A DNA stretch of 64,000 nt. It comes from Qipengyuania aquimaris (lineage in GTDB: Bacteria > Pseudomonadota > Alphaproteobacteria > Sphingomonadales > Sphingomonadaceae). Location: positions 654,172 to 718,171 of the forward strand of contig NZ_WTYI01000001.1 of assembly GCF_009827445.1 (NCBI RefSeq), read 5' to 3'. Below the pieces are notes generated by a model. The model made no database searches. It was not told the DNA's origin and saw only the letters and a program-made list of their open reading frames with translations. The position numbers and the translations under genes are program-made. This document shows, piece by piece, positions 18,660 to 33,197 of the stretch; the stretch's first letter is position 1, and every line of letters begins with the position of its first letter.

Positions 18660-19451
18660 ATGGCACTTTCTGAACGTCCCCTCGTGCATCCGGAACGCAA
18701 GACCAGCGGCATTCGTCCGCTCAAGGCGTGGCAGCATTTCCGCAAGCTCGTTGCCGACAAGGAAGACACCGCGCAGGTGTTCCACATTATCGAGTCGCTG
18801 AAGGGCAAACGCAGCCACCTGCAGGCGTGGAGCTTCGTGCAGTCCGATGAGGGGCGCCGGTTCCTCAAAAACGGAACCGACATCCCGGCAATGCTCGACG
18901 ATCACGAGCGTTGGTCCGACTGTGGCCCGAATACGGTGGCCGCGAAGTACATTGCCTTCATGAAGCGCGAGGGATTGTCCGCCGCTGGATTGGTGGCGGA
19001 ATCGCACAGGTTCAATCCGCCGGAAAATCGCCATGACGATCTGACGGAATGGTATTTCTGCCGCCTGCGCGACACGCACGACCTCTTCCACATCCTGACC
19101 GGTTACGGGCGTGACGCTCTGGGCGAGGCCGCGTTGCTCGGCTTCAGCTACGAACAGAATCTCAATCCCGGCGTGTTGTTCATCGCTTATGCCGGTGCGC
19201 GCCAGATCAAGAAGGGTACGGGGACTTCCGCCCCGATCTTTGCTGCGATCAATGAAGGCCGCCGGCTCGGCAAGGCGGCGAAGAAGCTGGCGCATATGGA
19301 TGTCGAGCAAGTGATGCGCGAGGACATCGAAGTCGCGCGCAAGCGGCTGAACGTCGGGAAGCCCGAGACCTATTTCCGCTGTCTTGAAATCATGCGCGGT
19401 GAAGGCCTTACCGAAGACCAGATCATGCCGCCGCAGCAGCAGGCTGCCTGA
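18660..19451 (+). CDS. Coq4 family protein (second paralogue)
   Basis: A 263-residue Coq4-like protein with intact HDxxHx11E (H140, D141, H144, E156 in THDLFHILTGYGRDALGE) and the FRKLVADKEDTAQVFHIIESL segment shared with the first paralogue. ATG at 18660 is chosen over the ATG 12 nt earlier because GGAG lies 6 nt ahead of it. It is divergent from the nitroreductase gene. The two paralogues differ most near the ends and in the loop after the metal motif, so they may act at different steps or on different substrates. Confidence 0.9.
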   Translation: MALSERPLVHPERKTSGIRPLKAWQHFRKLVADKEDTAQVFHIIESLKGKRSHLQAWSFVQSDEGRRFLKNGTDIPAMLDDHERWSDCGPNTVAAKYIAFMKREGLSAAGLVAESHRFNPPENRHDDLTEWYFCRLRDTHDLFHILTGYGRDALGEAALLGFSYEQNLNPGVLFIAYAGARQIKKGTGTSAPIFAAINEGRRLGKAAKKLAHMDVEQVMREDIEVARKRLNVGKPETYFRCLEIMRGEGLTEDQIMPPQQQAA

Positions 19452-19454
19452 TCT

Positions 19455-19862
19455 TCAGCGCAATTCCTTGCGGATGGCGAATTTGAGGCCCGACCAGGTC
19501 TCGTCCACTGCGCATTTCTTAGTGTCCACAAACCCCAGCGCCAGCCCCGCTTCGCGCACCGCGTGTTCGTCGATTTCGGTCGCGACGCCTGATGCCTGTT
19601 TCGGCCAGCTGACCCAGACATGGCCATCGGGCGACATCGCATCGCGCAGCACAGCCAGCTTCTCTTCCATCGCCGTTTGATCGGTTACGAAGATATGGGC
19701 CGCGTCCGGTCCGGCCTCAGGACCCGGGACGAATGTCAGTTCCAGTGCGTATTCATCGATCTCGTCGATGATACTTTCGGGCATGCCGTCGAACCACACG
19801 GTAAGTCCGTCCCTGAGGGACAGCTTTTTGGCGAGGGGTGTGTCGGAATAGCCAGCGCTCAT
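19455..19862 (-). CDS. DUF3052 family protein
   Basis: A 135-residue protein with the DUF3052 layout: MSAGYSDTPLAKKLSLRDGLTVWFDGMP at the start, a middle AHIFVTDQTAMEEKLAVLRDAMSPDGHVWVSWPKQASGV, and VDETWSGLKFAIRK at the end. The start follows GGAACTGA closely and lies 4 nt after the DUF6122 stop, so the two are coupled. No enzymatic residues are recognised. The function of the family is unknown. Confidence 0.82.
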   Translation of the reverse strand: MSAGYSDTPLAKKLSLRDGLTVWFDGMPESIIDEIDEYALELTFVPGPEAGPDAAHIFVTDQTAMEEKLAVLRDAMSPDGHVWVSWPKQASGVATEIDEHAVREAGLALGFVDTKKCAVDETWSGLKFAIRKELR

Positions 19863-19866
19863 CGTT

Positions 19867-22441
<2,575 letters not shown>

Positions 22442-22487
22442 GGCCCGCGCCCTTACGGTGCTGCGCGCCGAGGCGCAATATGCAGGG

Positions 22488-23171
22488 CTACCACAATGGT
22501 GGGCTTGCCACTCCCAGGCCGACCTCGTTGCGATGCCAGCGGGTCGTGCCAACCCAGTAGGCGAGGGCAGTGAGGAACCCGAAGGCGAAGAGCGCCGTCA
22601 GGGGCAGGGCGATCGAATATTCTGTAGGTTGTGGGCCGAACCAGCTTACAAGTTGGAAGACCAGCATGAAGCCGATCAGGATCAGCGGGGGTACGATCGG
22701 CCCCTTGGTTGCACGCATGAACCAGATGAATGCGCCAAGAGTGATTCCCAGCTCAAGCGGGATTTCGATCCACGGGTAATTCCACAGTCCCCAGCCAAGC
22801 TTTTCGTCCCCTCCTGCGAGCGTGAGATCGGGGCGATGGACGAACAGGTCCAGCACCCAGTGGCTCATCACCACGATCGCGGTCCAGGTCGCAGCCACTG
22901 CGTTGCGAAAGGTAATGCCGACCACCGCTGCAAAGCCTACCGCGAACACCGCTGTGCCGAGCAGGCTGTGCGTATAGGGCATGTGATAGAGGTCGAGCGG
23001 GCTCATTACCGTGATGCCGGGTTCGATCCTCGCCTGCTCGATGCCGACCATGAAGAAGGCCATGAAGGCCCAGTCCACCAGCTGAGCGGCGATGAACAGC
23101 GTGCCCAGCTTGGGGGCTTCGTTCGTGATTGCGCACGCGGCGAAAGCCGGTGCGAAGTGACCAATGAACAT
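22488..23171 (-). CDS. membrane protein, YdjM-like metal-dependent hydrolase type
   Basis: A 227-residue polytopic membrane protein with six or so hydrophobic helices. The N-terminal [11 protein letters not shown], the [10 protein letters not shown] segment and [14 protein letters not shown] give histidines and aspartates at the cytoplasmic edges, as in the LexA-inducible YdjM-like family. ATG at 23171 is preferred because the family starts at this FIGH segment; an upstream ATG adds a low-complexity tail. It lies between purL and the DUF2177 gene on the same strand. Substrate unknown. Confidence 0.75.
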   Translation of the reverse strand: MFIGHFAPAFAACAITNEAPKLGTLFIAAQLVDWAFMAFFMVGIEQARIEPGITVMSPLDLYHMPYTHSLLGTAVFAVGFAAVVGITFRNAVAATWTAIVVMSHWVLDLFVHRPDLTLAGGDEKLGWGLWNYPWIEIPLELGITLGAFIWFMRATKGPIVPPLILIGFMLVFQLVSWFGPQPTEYSIALPLTALFAFGFLTALAYWVGTTRWHRNEVGLGVASPPLW

Positions 23172-23187
23172 GGAGCTGCTGCTTCCC

Positions 23188-23583
23188 TCAGGCGAGTTTG
23201 CTCGCGGCGTAGGTGGCGACGGTTGCTGCAACCGATGTGGCGAATGCGCCCCAGATGATGTCGGCGATGGTAACCGTGGTCGACCACTGCTTGAGCGTTG
23301 CCTGGTTCGTCAGGTCATAGGTCGCGTAGCAGATCGCGCCGAGCAATGCCCCGTTGAGCGCCGCGCTGCCGAGCCCGGCGCTGAGGCCGGGGCGAACTGC
23401 GAACCAGACCATAGCGGCCACGTAGGCGGCATAGAACACCAGTGCCGGGCCCATCCGGAAGCTGTCGGCAAGCATGTCGCCGAGCCGGGGGCGATAGAAA
23501 TTATTCCCGGCCCAGCCGAGCCACAGCGCGTCCAGCGCCCCGAAAGCCAGTGCCGCTGCAACGAATGCGATAATCCACGTCAT
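23188..23583 (-). CDS. DUF2177 family membrane protein
   Basis: A 131-residue protein with four predicted membrane helices. GALDALWLGWAGNNFYRPRLGDML and CYATYDLTNQATLKQW are the diagnostic DUF2177 motifs. It ends 17 nt before the start of the next membrane gene on the same strand, so they are co-transcribed. Function is unknown; it is widespread in proteobacteria. Confidence 0.88.
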   Translation of the reverse strand: MTWIIAFVAAALAFGALDALWLGWAGNNFYRPRLGDMLADSFRMGPALVFYAAYVAAMVWFAVRPGLSAGLGSAALNGALLGAICYATYDLTNQATLKQWSTTVTIADIIWGAFATSVAATVATYAASKLA

Positions 23584-23647
23584 ATCCGCTCCCCAGTTTT
23601 TCCATGTTCTTGACCGCGCGGCTGCGCCCCGTCAATGCTCACCCCAT

Positions 23648-23902
23648 ATGACAGAGGGTCTAGACAAGCCGATCGGCGAAATGAGTTTCGAGGAAGCGCT
23701 CCGCGCGCTCGAAGGTGTCGTGCGCAATCTCGAAAGCGGGGAAGTGCCGCTCGACGAAAGCATAGCGCTCTACGAACGCGGCGAGGAATTGCGCAAGGCG
23801 TGCCAGGCAAGACTGGATGCGGCGCAGGCGCGTATCGAAAAGATTGTCCAGGGCGCCGACGGCAAACCTTCCGGGACCGCGCCCTTCGATGCGGAAAGCT
23901 GA
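23648..23902 (+). CDS. xseB: exodeoxyribonuclease VII small subunit
   Basis: An 84-residue helical protein that partners XseA in the nuclease cleaving single-stranded DNA into oligonucleotides. The MSFEEALRALEGVVRNLESGEVPLDESIALYERGEELRKAC region is the full family signature. Only 3 nt separate its stop from ispA, the usual arrangement in proteobacteria. xseA is not in the window. Confidence 0.95.
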   Translation: MTEGLDKPIGEMSFEEALRALEGVVRNLESGEVPLDESIALYERGEELRKACQARLDAAQARIEKIVQGADGKPSGTAPFDAES

Positions 23903-23905
23903 GGC

Positions 23906-24814
23906 ATGACCGTAATGACCGCAATGCCCGATCTACTGGCCGACGCTTTCGAGCGGATTCAAAGCGAGGTGGACGGGGCATTCGATGCTTTCCTTCCCGT
24001 GCCGCAGGATACTCGCGCGCGTCTGGTCGAGGCGATGAGGTACGCAGCGATTGGCGGGGGGAAGCGCGTCCGGCCTTTGCTGGTCTGCGCCACTGCACAG
24101 CTCTTCGGAGTGACGCGCCAGGCCGCCGTCAATGCCGGTTGCGCCGTCGAGGCGATCCATGCCTATTCGCTGATCCACGACGACCTTCCCTGCATGGACG
24201 ATGACGATCTGCGCCATGGCAAGCCTACGCTGCACAAGCAGTTCGACGAGGCGACAGCGGTCCTCGCGGGCGATTGCCTCCACGCGCTGGCATTCGACAT
24301 CCTGACCATGCCGGACACCAGCAACGACCCCTTTGTTCGCGCAGAGTTGGTGGCTGCTCTTGCCAAGGCAAGCGGCCATGAAGGCATGGCTGGCGGCCAG
24401 ATGATGGACATCGTTTCCGACGAACAGAATTACGATCTGCGCCAGGTTACCCGCCTGCAACAGCTCAAGACAGGCGCTCTGCTTGCCGCCAGTGTCGAAA
24501 TGGGGGCGATCCTTGGCCGCATCCCGCCCGAAGGCCGCACGCACTTGCGCGCCTATGCACGCGACATCGGGCTTGCGTTCCAGATCGCCGACGATCTCCT
24601 CGACGTAGAAGGTGACGAGGAAAAAGCCGGGAAAGCGCTGCGCAAGGACGAGGGGCAGGGCAAGCAGACCTTCGTGACCCTGATGGGCCGCGATGCCGCG
24701 CGCGCGCAGGCGGAAATGCTGGTCGAGCAAGCTGGGCAGCACCTTGCCAGCCACGGTTCGGACGCTGCATTGCTGGTCGAATTGGCGCGATTTGTCGTGA
24801 AGAGGGATCACTGA
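23906..24814 (+). CDS. ispA: polyprenyl synthetase / farnesyl diphosphate synthase
   Basis: Class I trans-prenyltransferase that condenses IPP with allylic diphosphates. The 302-residue protein has the first Asp-rich motif in IHDDLPCMDDDDLRHG and the second in FQIADDLLDVEGD, plus GGGKRVRPLL for IPP binding. The two-residue insertion in the first motif (DDLPCMDDD) is typical of bacterial FPP synthases, so farnesyl product is likely. Its stop overlaps the coaD start (TGATG). Confidence 0.93.
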   Translation: MTVMTAMPDLLADAFERIQSEVDGAFDAFLPVPQDTRARLVEAMRYAAIGGGKRVRPLLVCATAQLFGVTRQAAVNAGCAVEAIHAYSLIHDDLPCMDDDDLRHGKPTLHKQFDEATAVLAGDCLHALAFDILTMPDTSNDPFVRAELVAALAKASGHEGMAGGQMMDIVSDEQNYDLRQVTRLQQLKTGALLAASVEMGAILGRIPPEGRTHLRAYARDIGLAFQIADDLLDVEGDEEKAGKALRKDEGQGKQTFVTLMGRDAARAQAEMLVEQAGQHLASHGSDAALLVELARFVVKRDH

Positions 24815-25326
24815 TGGGCGAACGTATCGGCATTTACCCGGGGACTTTCGATCCCATCACACTCGGTCATGCGGATATCATCCGCCGCGGATCGAAGCTG
24901 GTCGACAAGCTCATTATCGGGGTGACCACGAACCCTTCGAAGAACCCGATGTTCTCGACCGAGGAACGCTTCGCGATGGTAGAGCGCGAGATCGCACGTA
25001 TGGGACTTGGCAATGTCGAGGTCGAAGGATTCAATGCGCTGCTGGTGAAATTCGCGCAAAAGATGGGCGCCAACGTGCTCATTCGCGGACTACGAGCCGT
25101 CGCCGATTTCGAATACGAATACCAGATGGCCGGCATGAACCAGCAGCTCGACGACGATATCGAAACGGTTTTCCTCATGGCAGACGTCTCGCTTCAGCCG
25201 ATTGCCTCCAAGCTGGTGAAGGAAATCGCCCTTTTCGGCGGTGATATCACGCCCTTCGTGAGCCAGGCGGTTTGCGAGGATGTGGTCAAGCGTGTGGAAG
25301 AAAAGGGACAGCTGGGCGACTATTGA
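24814..25326 (+). CDS. coaD: phosphopantetheine adenylyltransferase
   Basis: Transfers AMP to 4'-phosphopantetheine in coenzyme A synthesis. The 170-residue protein has the nucleotidyltransferase motif GIYPGTFDPITLGHADII and the LIRGLRAVADFEYEYQMAGMNQQL block, with ISS-type replacement FGGDITPFV near the C-terminus. Third gene of the xseB-ispA-coaD unit, overlapping ispA by 1 nt; a hairpin with a short T-run follows. Confidence 0.96.
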   Translation: MGERIGIYPGTFDPITLGHADIIRRGSKLVDKLIIGVTTNPSKNPMFSTEERFAMVEREIARMGLGNVEVEGFNALLVKFAQKMGANVLIRGLRAVADFEYEYQMAGMNQQLDDDIETVFLMADVSLQPIASKLVKEIALFGGDITPFVSQAVCEDVVKRVEEKGQLGDY

Positions 25327-25355
25327 TCCTGCCAAAGCTATTCATTGAACCGACA

Positions 25356-25378
25356 GCGCCCGCTCGCTAGGGCGTTTT
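25356..25378 (+). terminator. candidate terminator after coaD
   Basis: GCGCCC and GGGCGT pair (one G-U) across an 8-nt loop and are followed by TTT, about 30 nt after the coaD stop. The stem is short, so it is a moderate candidate only. Confidence 0.45.
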
Positions 25379-25406
25379 GCATACCAGACAATTCGACGGA
25401 AACCCG

Positions 25407-26075
25407 ATGCTCAAGACCTCGCTTGCCTTTGCTGCCGCCGCCCTGACGGCTCTCGCTCCGCTATCCGCGACAGCGCAGGATGCCGAAGCCCCGGCTCCGC
25501 GCGCGAAATTCGAGCCGATTAATTACAGCGTACAGGAAGATCCGGAGAACATCCTGCTGCTCGACCTGTCCAATGGCGAGCGGGTGGCAATCCGCCTGAT
25601 GCCGAGCTGGGCGCCCAACCATGTTGAGCGTATCAAGACGCTGGCCCGCGCCGGTTTCTATGACGGCGTGATTTTCCACCGCGTAATCGACGGCTTCATG
25701 GCGCAGACCGGAGATCCGACGGGCACCGGTCAAGGCAGTTCGGAGCTTCCCGACCTTGAGGAAGAATTCAACATCATGCCGCACGTACGCGGTACCGTGT
25801 CGATGGCCCGCGCTGCCGATGAAGACAGCGCGAACAGCCAGTTCTTCATCGTCTTCTACCCGCGTTTCAACCTCGACAAGCGCTACACGAATTTCGGCCG
25901 CGTGATTTCGAACATGGCCGCAGTCGACGCGATCAATCGCGGCGAACCGCCGCAGGACCCCACTCGCGTCCTTCAGGCTTCGATCGCGGCTGACAATCGT
26001 CCGGTCCCGGCTGCTCCGCGTATCATGGCCGATCCCGAGGTTACTACGGACGATCTCAACGCGCCGATCGGTTAA
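25407..26075 (+). CDS. periplasmic cyclophilin-type peptidyl-prolyl isomerase
   Basis: A 222-residue exported cyclophilin. A signal peptide ([25 protein letters not shown]) is followed by the domain with [25 protein letters not shown] and [21 protein letters not shown], which contain the catalytic Arg and the FxxQTGD and SQFFI motifs. The inner ATG is chosen because it begins the signal peptide and has GACGGA upstream. It assists folding in the periplasm. queA follows on the same strand. Confidence 0.92.
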   Translation: MLKTSLAFAAAALTALAPLSATAQDAEAPAPRAKFEPINYSVQEDPENILLLDLSNGERVAIRLMPSWAPNHVERIKTLARAGFYDGVIFHRVIDGFMAQTGDPTGTGQGSSELPDLEEEFNIMPHVRGTVSMARAADEDSANSQFFIVFYPRFNLDKRYTNFGRVISNMAAVDAINRGEPPQDPTRVLQASIAADNRPVPAAPRIMADPEVTTDDLNAPIG

Positions 26076-26116
26076 GCGCTTTTCCTGAACCCGCCATGCG
26101 TTTAGAGGCGCTGGCG

Positions 26117-27148
26117 ATGAAGGTAGACCTGTTCGATTTCGATTTGCCGCCCGAACGCATAGCCTTGCGTCCGGCGCGCCCGCGCGATGCCGCTCGCATG
26201 CTCGTCGTCGAGGGTGCCGAGGGGCCGATGCGCGACTGCGGCGTGTGCGATCTTCCTTCCCTGCTGAAGGCGGGCGACGTGCTGGTCTTCAACGACACCC
26301 GCGTCATCCCGGCACAGCTCGAGGGGCGCCGCGGCGAAGCGAAGATTGGCGCAACCCTTCACAAGCGCGTCGACCTGCGCCGGTGGCAAGCCTTTATACG
26401 CAACGCGAAGCGCGTGCGGGCAGGGGACCTGATCGAGTTCGGCGGGGGCGTTTCCGCCATTGCCGAAGAGCGCTTGCCCGACGGGTCTTTCATCCTGGCA
26501 TTCGAGAGAGACGAACCGGTCGAAGTGCTGCTCGAACGCGCAGGTCGCATGCCCCTTCCGCCCTATATCGCCGGAAAGCGCGAGACCGATGCGCAGGACC
26601 GGGAAGACTACCAGACCATGTTCGCAGCCGAGGACGGTGCCGTCGCAGCGCCCACGGCGTCACTGCATTTCACCCCCGAACTCGTCGCCGCTCTGGATGA
26701 TGCAGGCGTGCGCAGGGAAACCCTCACCCTCCATGTCGGGGCCGGGACCTTCCTGCCGGTAAAGGCGGAGGATACGGACGATCATGCCATGCACTCGGAA
26801 TGGGGCCGGATCGAACCCGAGGTTGCAGACCGGCTCAACGCAGCGCGCGCATCGGGTGGCCGGATCATCGCCGTCGGTACGACGAGCCTCCGCCTGCTCG
26901 AAAGTGCGACGCAGGCCGATGGCGTGATCCGCGCGTTTGCAGGCGACACCGACATCTTCATCACGCCCGGATATCAATTCCGCGCGGTCGACGGCCTGAT
27001 GACCAATTTCCACCTGCCGAAATCGACCCTGATGATGCTGGTGAGCGCCCTTATGGGCAGGGACCGCATGATGGCGGCCTACTCCCACGCGATTGCCAAC
27101 GAATACCGTTTCTACAGCTACGGCGACTCATCGCTTCTCATTCCCTGA
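26117..27148 (+). CDS. queA: S-adenosylmethionine:tRNA ribosyltransferase-isomerase
   Basis: Transfers the ribosyl moiety of SAM to preQ1-modified tRNA to give epoxyqueuosine. The 343-residue protein has the family signatures [49 protein letters not shown] and [12 protein letters not shown], and [16 protein letters not shown] near the end. The ATG is chosen because GAGG lies 8 nt upstream and the family starts at MKVDLFDF. tgt, the partner enzyme, lies 3.2 kb downstream on the same strand. Confidence 0.96.
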   Translation: MKVDLFDFDLPPERIALRPARPRDAARMLVVEGAEGPMRDCGVCDLPSLLKAGDVLVFNDTRVIPAQLEGRRGEAKIGATLHKRVDLRRWQAFIRNAKRVRAGDLIEFGGGVSAIAEERLPDGSFILAFERDEPVEVLLERAGRMPLPPYIAGKRETDAQDREDYQTMFAAEDGAVAAPTASLHFTPELVAALDDAGVRRETLTLHVGAGTFLPVKAEDTDDHAMHSEWGRIEPEVADRLNAARASGGRIIAVGTTSLRLLESATQADGVIRAFAGDTDIFITPGYQFRAVDGLMTNFHLPKSTLMMLVSALMGRDRMMAAYSHAIANEYRFYSYGDSSLLIP

Positions 27149-27247
27149 GCCGGGGATCGGTCCGCAGTCCGAACTTGGCTCTCCCGATCCTTGGCCTATG
27201 GTGACCGCGAGGTCCGAATCGCGACCTCAATTCAACGGAGGGACGCA

Positions 27248-27706
27248 ATGAAATTCACCGGTCTGGCAGCGCTAGCCGCAGTCGCCATGAGCACGCCGCT
27301 CGCGGCGCAAAGCATGGTTGCAGCGCCGAACGAAGCATCGGCGAAACTGGGGCAGTGCCTGGTCGACAGGACCACCGGCAGCGATCGCACGCTGGTTGCT
27401 CGCTGGATGGCAGGCAGCATGGCATCCTCACCGATGATGGAGGGCCTGGTCGAAGTCGATACCTCAGCGAAGGAGCAGGTCGATCGCGAGATGGCCGACC
27501 TCTTCGCCCGCCTGCTTACAAAGGACTGCAAGGCGCAGGCCAAGGTAGTCATGCAGAGCCGCGACCGGATGGGTATGCAGGCTGCGGGCGGTCGGCTCGG
27601 CGAGATCGCGAAGGCGGAACTGATGATGGACCCAGCGGCCATGCAGGCTCTGATGGCGTATATCCAGTATATCGATCCCGCTGCCATGATCGCGCTGGCC
27701 GAGTAG
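27248..27706 (+). CDS. secreted hypothetical protein
   Basis: A 152-residue protein with a signal peptide (MKFTGLAALAAVAMSTPLAAQS) and a helical mature part containing a Cys pair (GQCLVDRT and KDCKAQ). ATG preceded by GGAGGG. I recognise no family. It ends 10 nt before the ABC transporter ATPase, with the SD of that gene overlapping its stop. Possibly a periplasmic partner, but this is inferred from position only. Confidence 0.7.
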   Translation: MKFTGLAALAAVAMSTPLAAQSMVAAPNEASAKLGQCLVDRTTGSDRTLVARWMAGSMASSPMMEGLVEVDTSAKEQVDREMADLFARLLTKDCKAQAKVVMQSRDRMGMQAAGGRLGEIAKAELMMDPAAMQALMAYIQYIDPAAMIALAE

Positions 27707-27716
27707 GAGCGCTATC

Positions 27717-28664
27717 CTGAGCTCGGACCCGATCCTCGAACTCGAAGGGCTGACCAAGGTCTACCCAGGCGGCCTGAAGGCGCTCGACAATGTCGACCTG
27801 ACTATCCGCCGGGGCGAGATCTTCGCCCTGCTCGGGCCGAACGGAGCGGGCAAGACGACCCTGATCGGCGCGGTTTGCGGCCTTGTGCGGCCGACATCCG
27901 GCACCATGCGCGTATTCGGGCACGACCTCGCTACCGAGTGGCGCCAGGCGCGTAGCCGGATCGGCCTCGTGCCGCAGGAACTGAGCACCGACATGTTCGA
28001 GCCGGTGAAGCGTGCGGTTGCCTACTCTCGCGGGCTCTTCGGGCTTCCGCCCAATCCGGAGCGGATAGAGGAAATCCTGCGCTCTCTCAGCCTGTGGGAG
28101 AAGCGCGACGAGCGGATCATGGCCCTGTCGGGAGGAATGAAGCGCCGCGTGCTTATCGCCAAGGCCCTGGCGCATGAGCCCGACCTCCTGTTCCTCGACG
28201 AACCTACCGCAGGTGTGGACGTCGAATTGCGCAAGGGCATGTGGCGCATCATCGACCAGATGCGCGAGCGCGGGGTCACGGTGATCCTGACCACACATTA
28301 CATCGAAGAGGCCGAGGAAATGGCCGACCGCGTCGGGATCATCAGCGGCGGCAGGATCCTGATGGTGGACGAGAAGGACGCCATGATGTCCCGCCTTGGC
28401 AGAACAGAGGCACACATTACGCTCGCCAAGCCGCTGGACGCACTGCCGGCAGCGCTCGGACACTTTCCGGTCGAGCTGGAGGATGGTGGAAATGCGATCT
28501 GCTATCGCGGCGGGGACGGGACCGGGAAGGGCAAGGAAGAGGTCGCTGCTCTGACCAAGGCCCTGATCGCGGCCGGGATCGATTACTCAGGTATCGACAC
28601 GCGCGAGAGCAGCCTGGAAGACATTTTCGTCACCCTGCTCGGTGAAGACGAGGATGCGGCATGA
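27717..28664 (+). CDS. ABC-2 type transporter ATP-binding protein, CTG start
   Basis: A 315-residue nucleotide-binding subunit. Walker A is GPNGAGKTT near residue 40, the signature is LSGGMKRR, Walker B is LLFLDEPTAGVD, and the H-loop is TTHYIEEAEEMADR. This pattern is typical of daunorubicin-type ABC-2 exporters. Every in-frame ATG, GTG or TTG lies downstream of Walker A, and the last upstream in-frame stop is at 27687. Initiation is therefore placed at CTG 27717, which has AGGAG at 7-nt spacing and gives the expected N-terminus (SSDPILELEGLTKVYPGG). Sequencing error is the alternative. It overlaps the permease start by ATGA. Confidence 0.9.
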   Translation: MSSDPILELEGLTKVYPGGLKALDNVDLTIRRGEIFALLGPNGAGKTTLIGAVCGLVRPTSGTMRVFGHDLATEWRQARSRIGLVPQELSTDMFEPVKRAVAYSRGLFGLPPNPERIEEILRSLSLWEKRDERIMALSGGMKRRVLIAKALAHEPDLLFLDEPTAGVDVELRKGMWRIIDQMRERGVTVILTTHYIEEAEEMADRVGIISGGRILMVDEKDAMMSRLGRTEAHITLAKPLDALPAALGHFPVELEDGGNAICYRGGDGTGKGKEEVAALTKALIAAGIDYSGIDTRESSLEDIFVTLLGEDEDAA

Positions 28665-29425
28665 TCAACTGGCGTTCGACCTGGTCCATCTACACGCGCG
28701 AACTGATGCGTTTCCTGCGCACGGCCTTTCAGTCCGTCCTTGCGCCGGTCCTGACCACATCGCTGTATTTCATCGTTTTCGGTGCGGCCATCGGCGGGCG
28801 GATGCCTGACCTTGGCGGGGTCGATTACGGCGCTTTCATAATTCCCGGTCTACTGATGCTGACCTTGCTGGGCGAGACGACCAGCAATTCAAGTTTCGGC
28901 ATCTACATGCCGCGCTTCACGGGTACGATCTACGAGCTTTTGAGCGCCCCTGTCGGAGTGGGCGAAACCCTGATCGGATTCGTCGGGGCAGCCATGACCA
29001 AGAGCCTTATCCTTGCAGCGATCATCCTCCTGACCGCGCGCCTGTTCGTCGATTATTCGATCGCGCACCCTTTGCTAGCAGTGATCTATATCATGCTAGT
29101 GGCCGCCGCCTTCAGCCTGTTCGGCTTCATCCTCGGGATCTGGGCCGACAATTTCGAGAAGCTGGGCATCATCCCGATGCTCTTTCTCACGCCGCTGACT
29201 TTCCTCGGCGGCACCTTTTACTCGATCGACATGCTGCCCAAGCCCTGGGACACGATCGCGCTGGCAAATCCGATCGTATACCTCGTCAGCGGGCTGCGCT
29301 GGACCTTCTACGGCAGCAGCGATGTGAACATCTGGATCAGCTTCGGGATTACGCTCGCTTTCCTGGCGGCATGTACCGGCGTGATCGCCTATATCTTCAA
29401 GACAGGCTGGCGACTGCGCGCATGA
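28661..29425 (+). CDS. ABC-2 type transporter permease
   Basis: A 254-residue integral membrane subunit with six hydrophobic helices and the ABC-2 family middle segment (PRFTGTIYELLSAPVGVGETLIGFVGAAMTKS). The C-terminal helices include FLTPLTFLGGTFYSIDMLPKPW, the conserved family motif. It starts within the ATPase stop (ATGA), so the two make a half-transporter pair, probably a homodimer. Substrate unknown; an exported lipid or polysaccharide is typical of the family. Confidence 0.92.
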   Translation: MINWRSTWSIYTRELMRFLRTAFQSVLAPVLTTSLYFIVFGAAIGGRMPDLGGVDYGAFIIPGLLMLTLLGETTSNSSFGIYMPRFTGTIYELLSAPVGVGETLIGFVGAAMTKSLILAAIILLTARLFVDYSIAHPLLAVIYIMLVAAAFSLFGFILGIWADNFEKLGIIPMLFLTPLTFLGGTFYSIDMLPKPWDTIALANPIVYLVSGLRWTFYGSSDVNIWISFGITLAFLAACTGVIAYIFKTGWRLRA

Positions 29426-29444
29426 CACGCTAGGCGCGGGCGCC

Positions 29445-32222
<2,778 letters not shown>

Positions 32223-32241
32223 TGAAGAGTAGAGGCGCAAG

Positions 32242-32970
32242 ATGACCAGTTGGCGTGCAGGTGGCGGGCTCCCGTCGAACGACCGGAACGAGATTACTGC
32301 GCTGGTCGTCATGGCGATCGTCACGATCCTCCTGTGGCATTCGCCTTACGGCGGATATCTGCTCTACCCGTTCACGATCCTGTCGACCTGGTTTCATGAA
32401 ATGGGACACGGCCTTGCGGCGATGGCATTCGGCCACGAGTTCGAGCGGTTGGTCATATTCCCCAATGGTTCGGGCTATGCTGCGCACCTGTCCGAGGGCG
32501 AGCCGTCCAGATTGTCGAGTGCCCTGATCGCAGCCGCCGGACTTCTGGGGCCGACATTCGCAGGATGCGCGCTGATCCTGTCCTCACGAACGAGGCGCGC
32601 TACTCGGAATGCGCTGGTTGTACTGGGCGGGGTGTTATTGGTCTCGACCCTTATCTGGGTGCGTTCCCTCACGGGATGGCTGGTCCTGCCTGCAGTCGGG
32701 CTGGCCTGTCTCTGGTTCGCTTTCAAGGCAAAGCCGAACCAACGCCATTTCGCAGTCCAGTTCCTTGGCGTGCAGGGCTGCATCAGCATCTATCGCGACT
32801 TCGGCTACCTGTTCAGCCAGGGCGGCATGCTCGGCGGGCGGCCGCAGCTATCGGACACCGGTCACATCGCGCAGGCGCTTTTCCTGCCGTACTGGTTCTG
32901 GGGTGGCCTCATCACAGCGATTATCGTCGCAATGATCTACTGGTCCCTACGCTTGGCCCATTCGCGCTGA
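32242..32970 (+). CDS. M50B-like family metalloprotease (membrane)
   Basis: A 242-residue polytopic membrane protein with the zinc motif HEMGH early (TWFHEMGHGLAAMAFG) and helices spread over the rest. This is the M50B-like family (PF13398-type), which is smaller than site-2 proteases and lacks a PDZ domain. Its 3' end overlaps the opposite-strand small gene by 34 nt. It starts 20 nt after the SDR gene. Proteolytic function is inferred from the motif. Confidence 0.86.
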   Translation: MTSWRAGGGLPSNDRNEITALVVMAIVTILLWHSPYGGYLLYPFTILSTWFHEMGHGLAAMAFGHEFERLVIFPNGSGYAAHLSEGEPSRLSSALIAAAGLLGPTFAGCALILSSRTRRATRNALVVLGGVLLVSTLIWVRSLTGWLVLPAVGLACLWFAFKAKPNQRHFAVQFLGVQGCISIYRDFGYLFSQGGMLGGRPQLSDTGHIAQALFLPYWFWGGLITAIIVAMIYWSLRLAHSR

Positions 32971-33134
32971 CCAGGCTTTTCCTGCATTTCGAGGATCGTC
33001 CCGCGATAGGCGGTGAAGCTGCCGCCGGGCCCTGTGAAGCCGGCGCCGATCGCGTTTGCATTGCGCTGTGCGTCGGTGAGCGAGGCATACCATTTGCCGA
33101 TGCGATTGCGTGTCACGAAGCGATAGAAGACCAT
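32937..33134 (-). CDS. hypothetical protein of 65 residues
   Basis: A small cationic protein (MVFYRFVTRNRIGKWY..., then LTDAQRNANAIGAG, ending EKPGQREWAKRRDQ). I do not recognise a domain. ATG at 33134 is preferred; an upstream ATG adds a Cys-rich, unlikely extension. It overlaps the convergent M50-like gene by 34 nt and lies just downstream of the rpsD terminator. Protein-like composition and a motif-like FTAYRG segment suggest it is real. Confidence 0.55.
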   Translation of the reverse strand: MVFYRFVTRNRIGKWYASLTDAQRNANAIGAGFTGPGGSFTAYRGTILEMQEKPGQREWAKRRDQ

Positions 33135-33197
33135 AGCATCGACACAACGCCAGGCCCGTGGCTGGTTCCTGCAACTTCTTGAAAATGCGACCAATCG

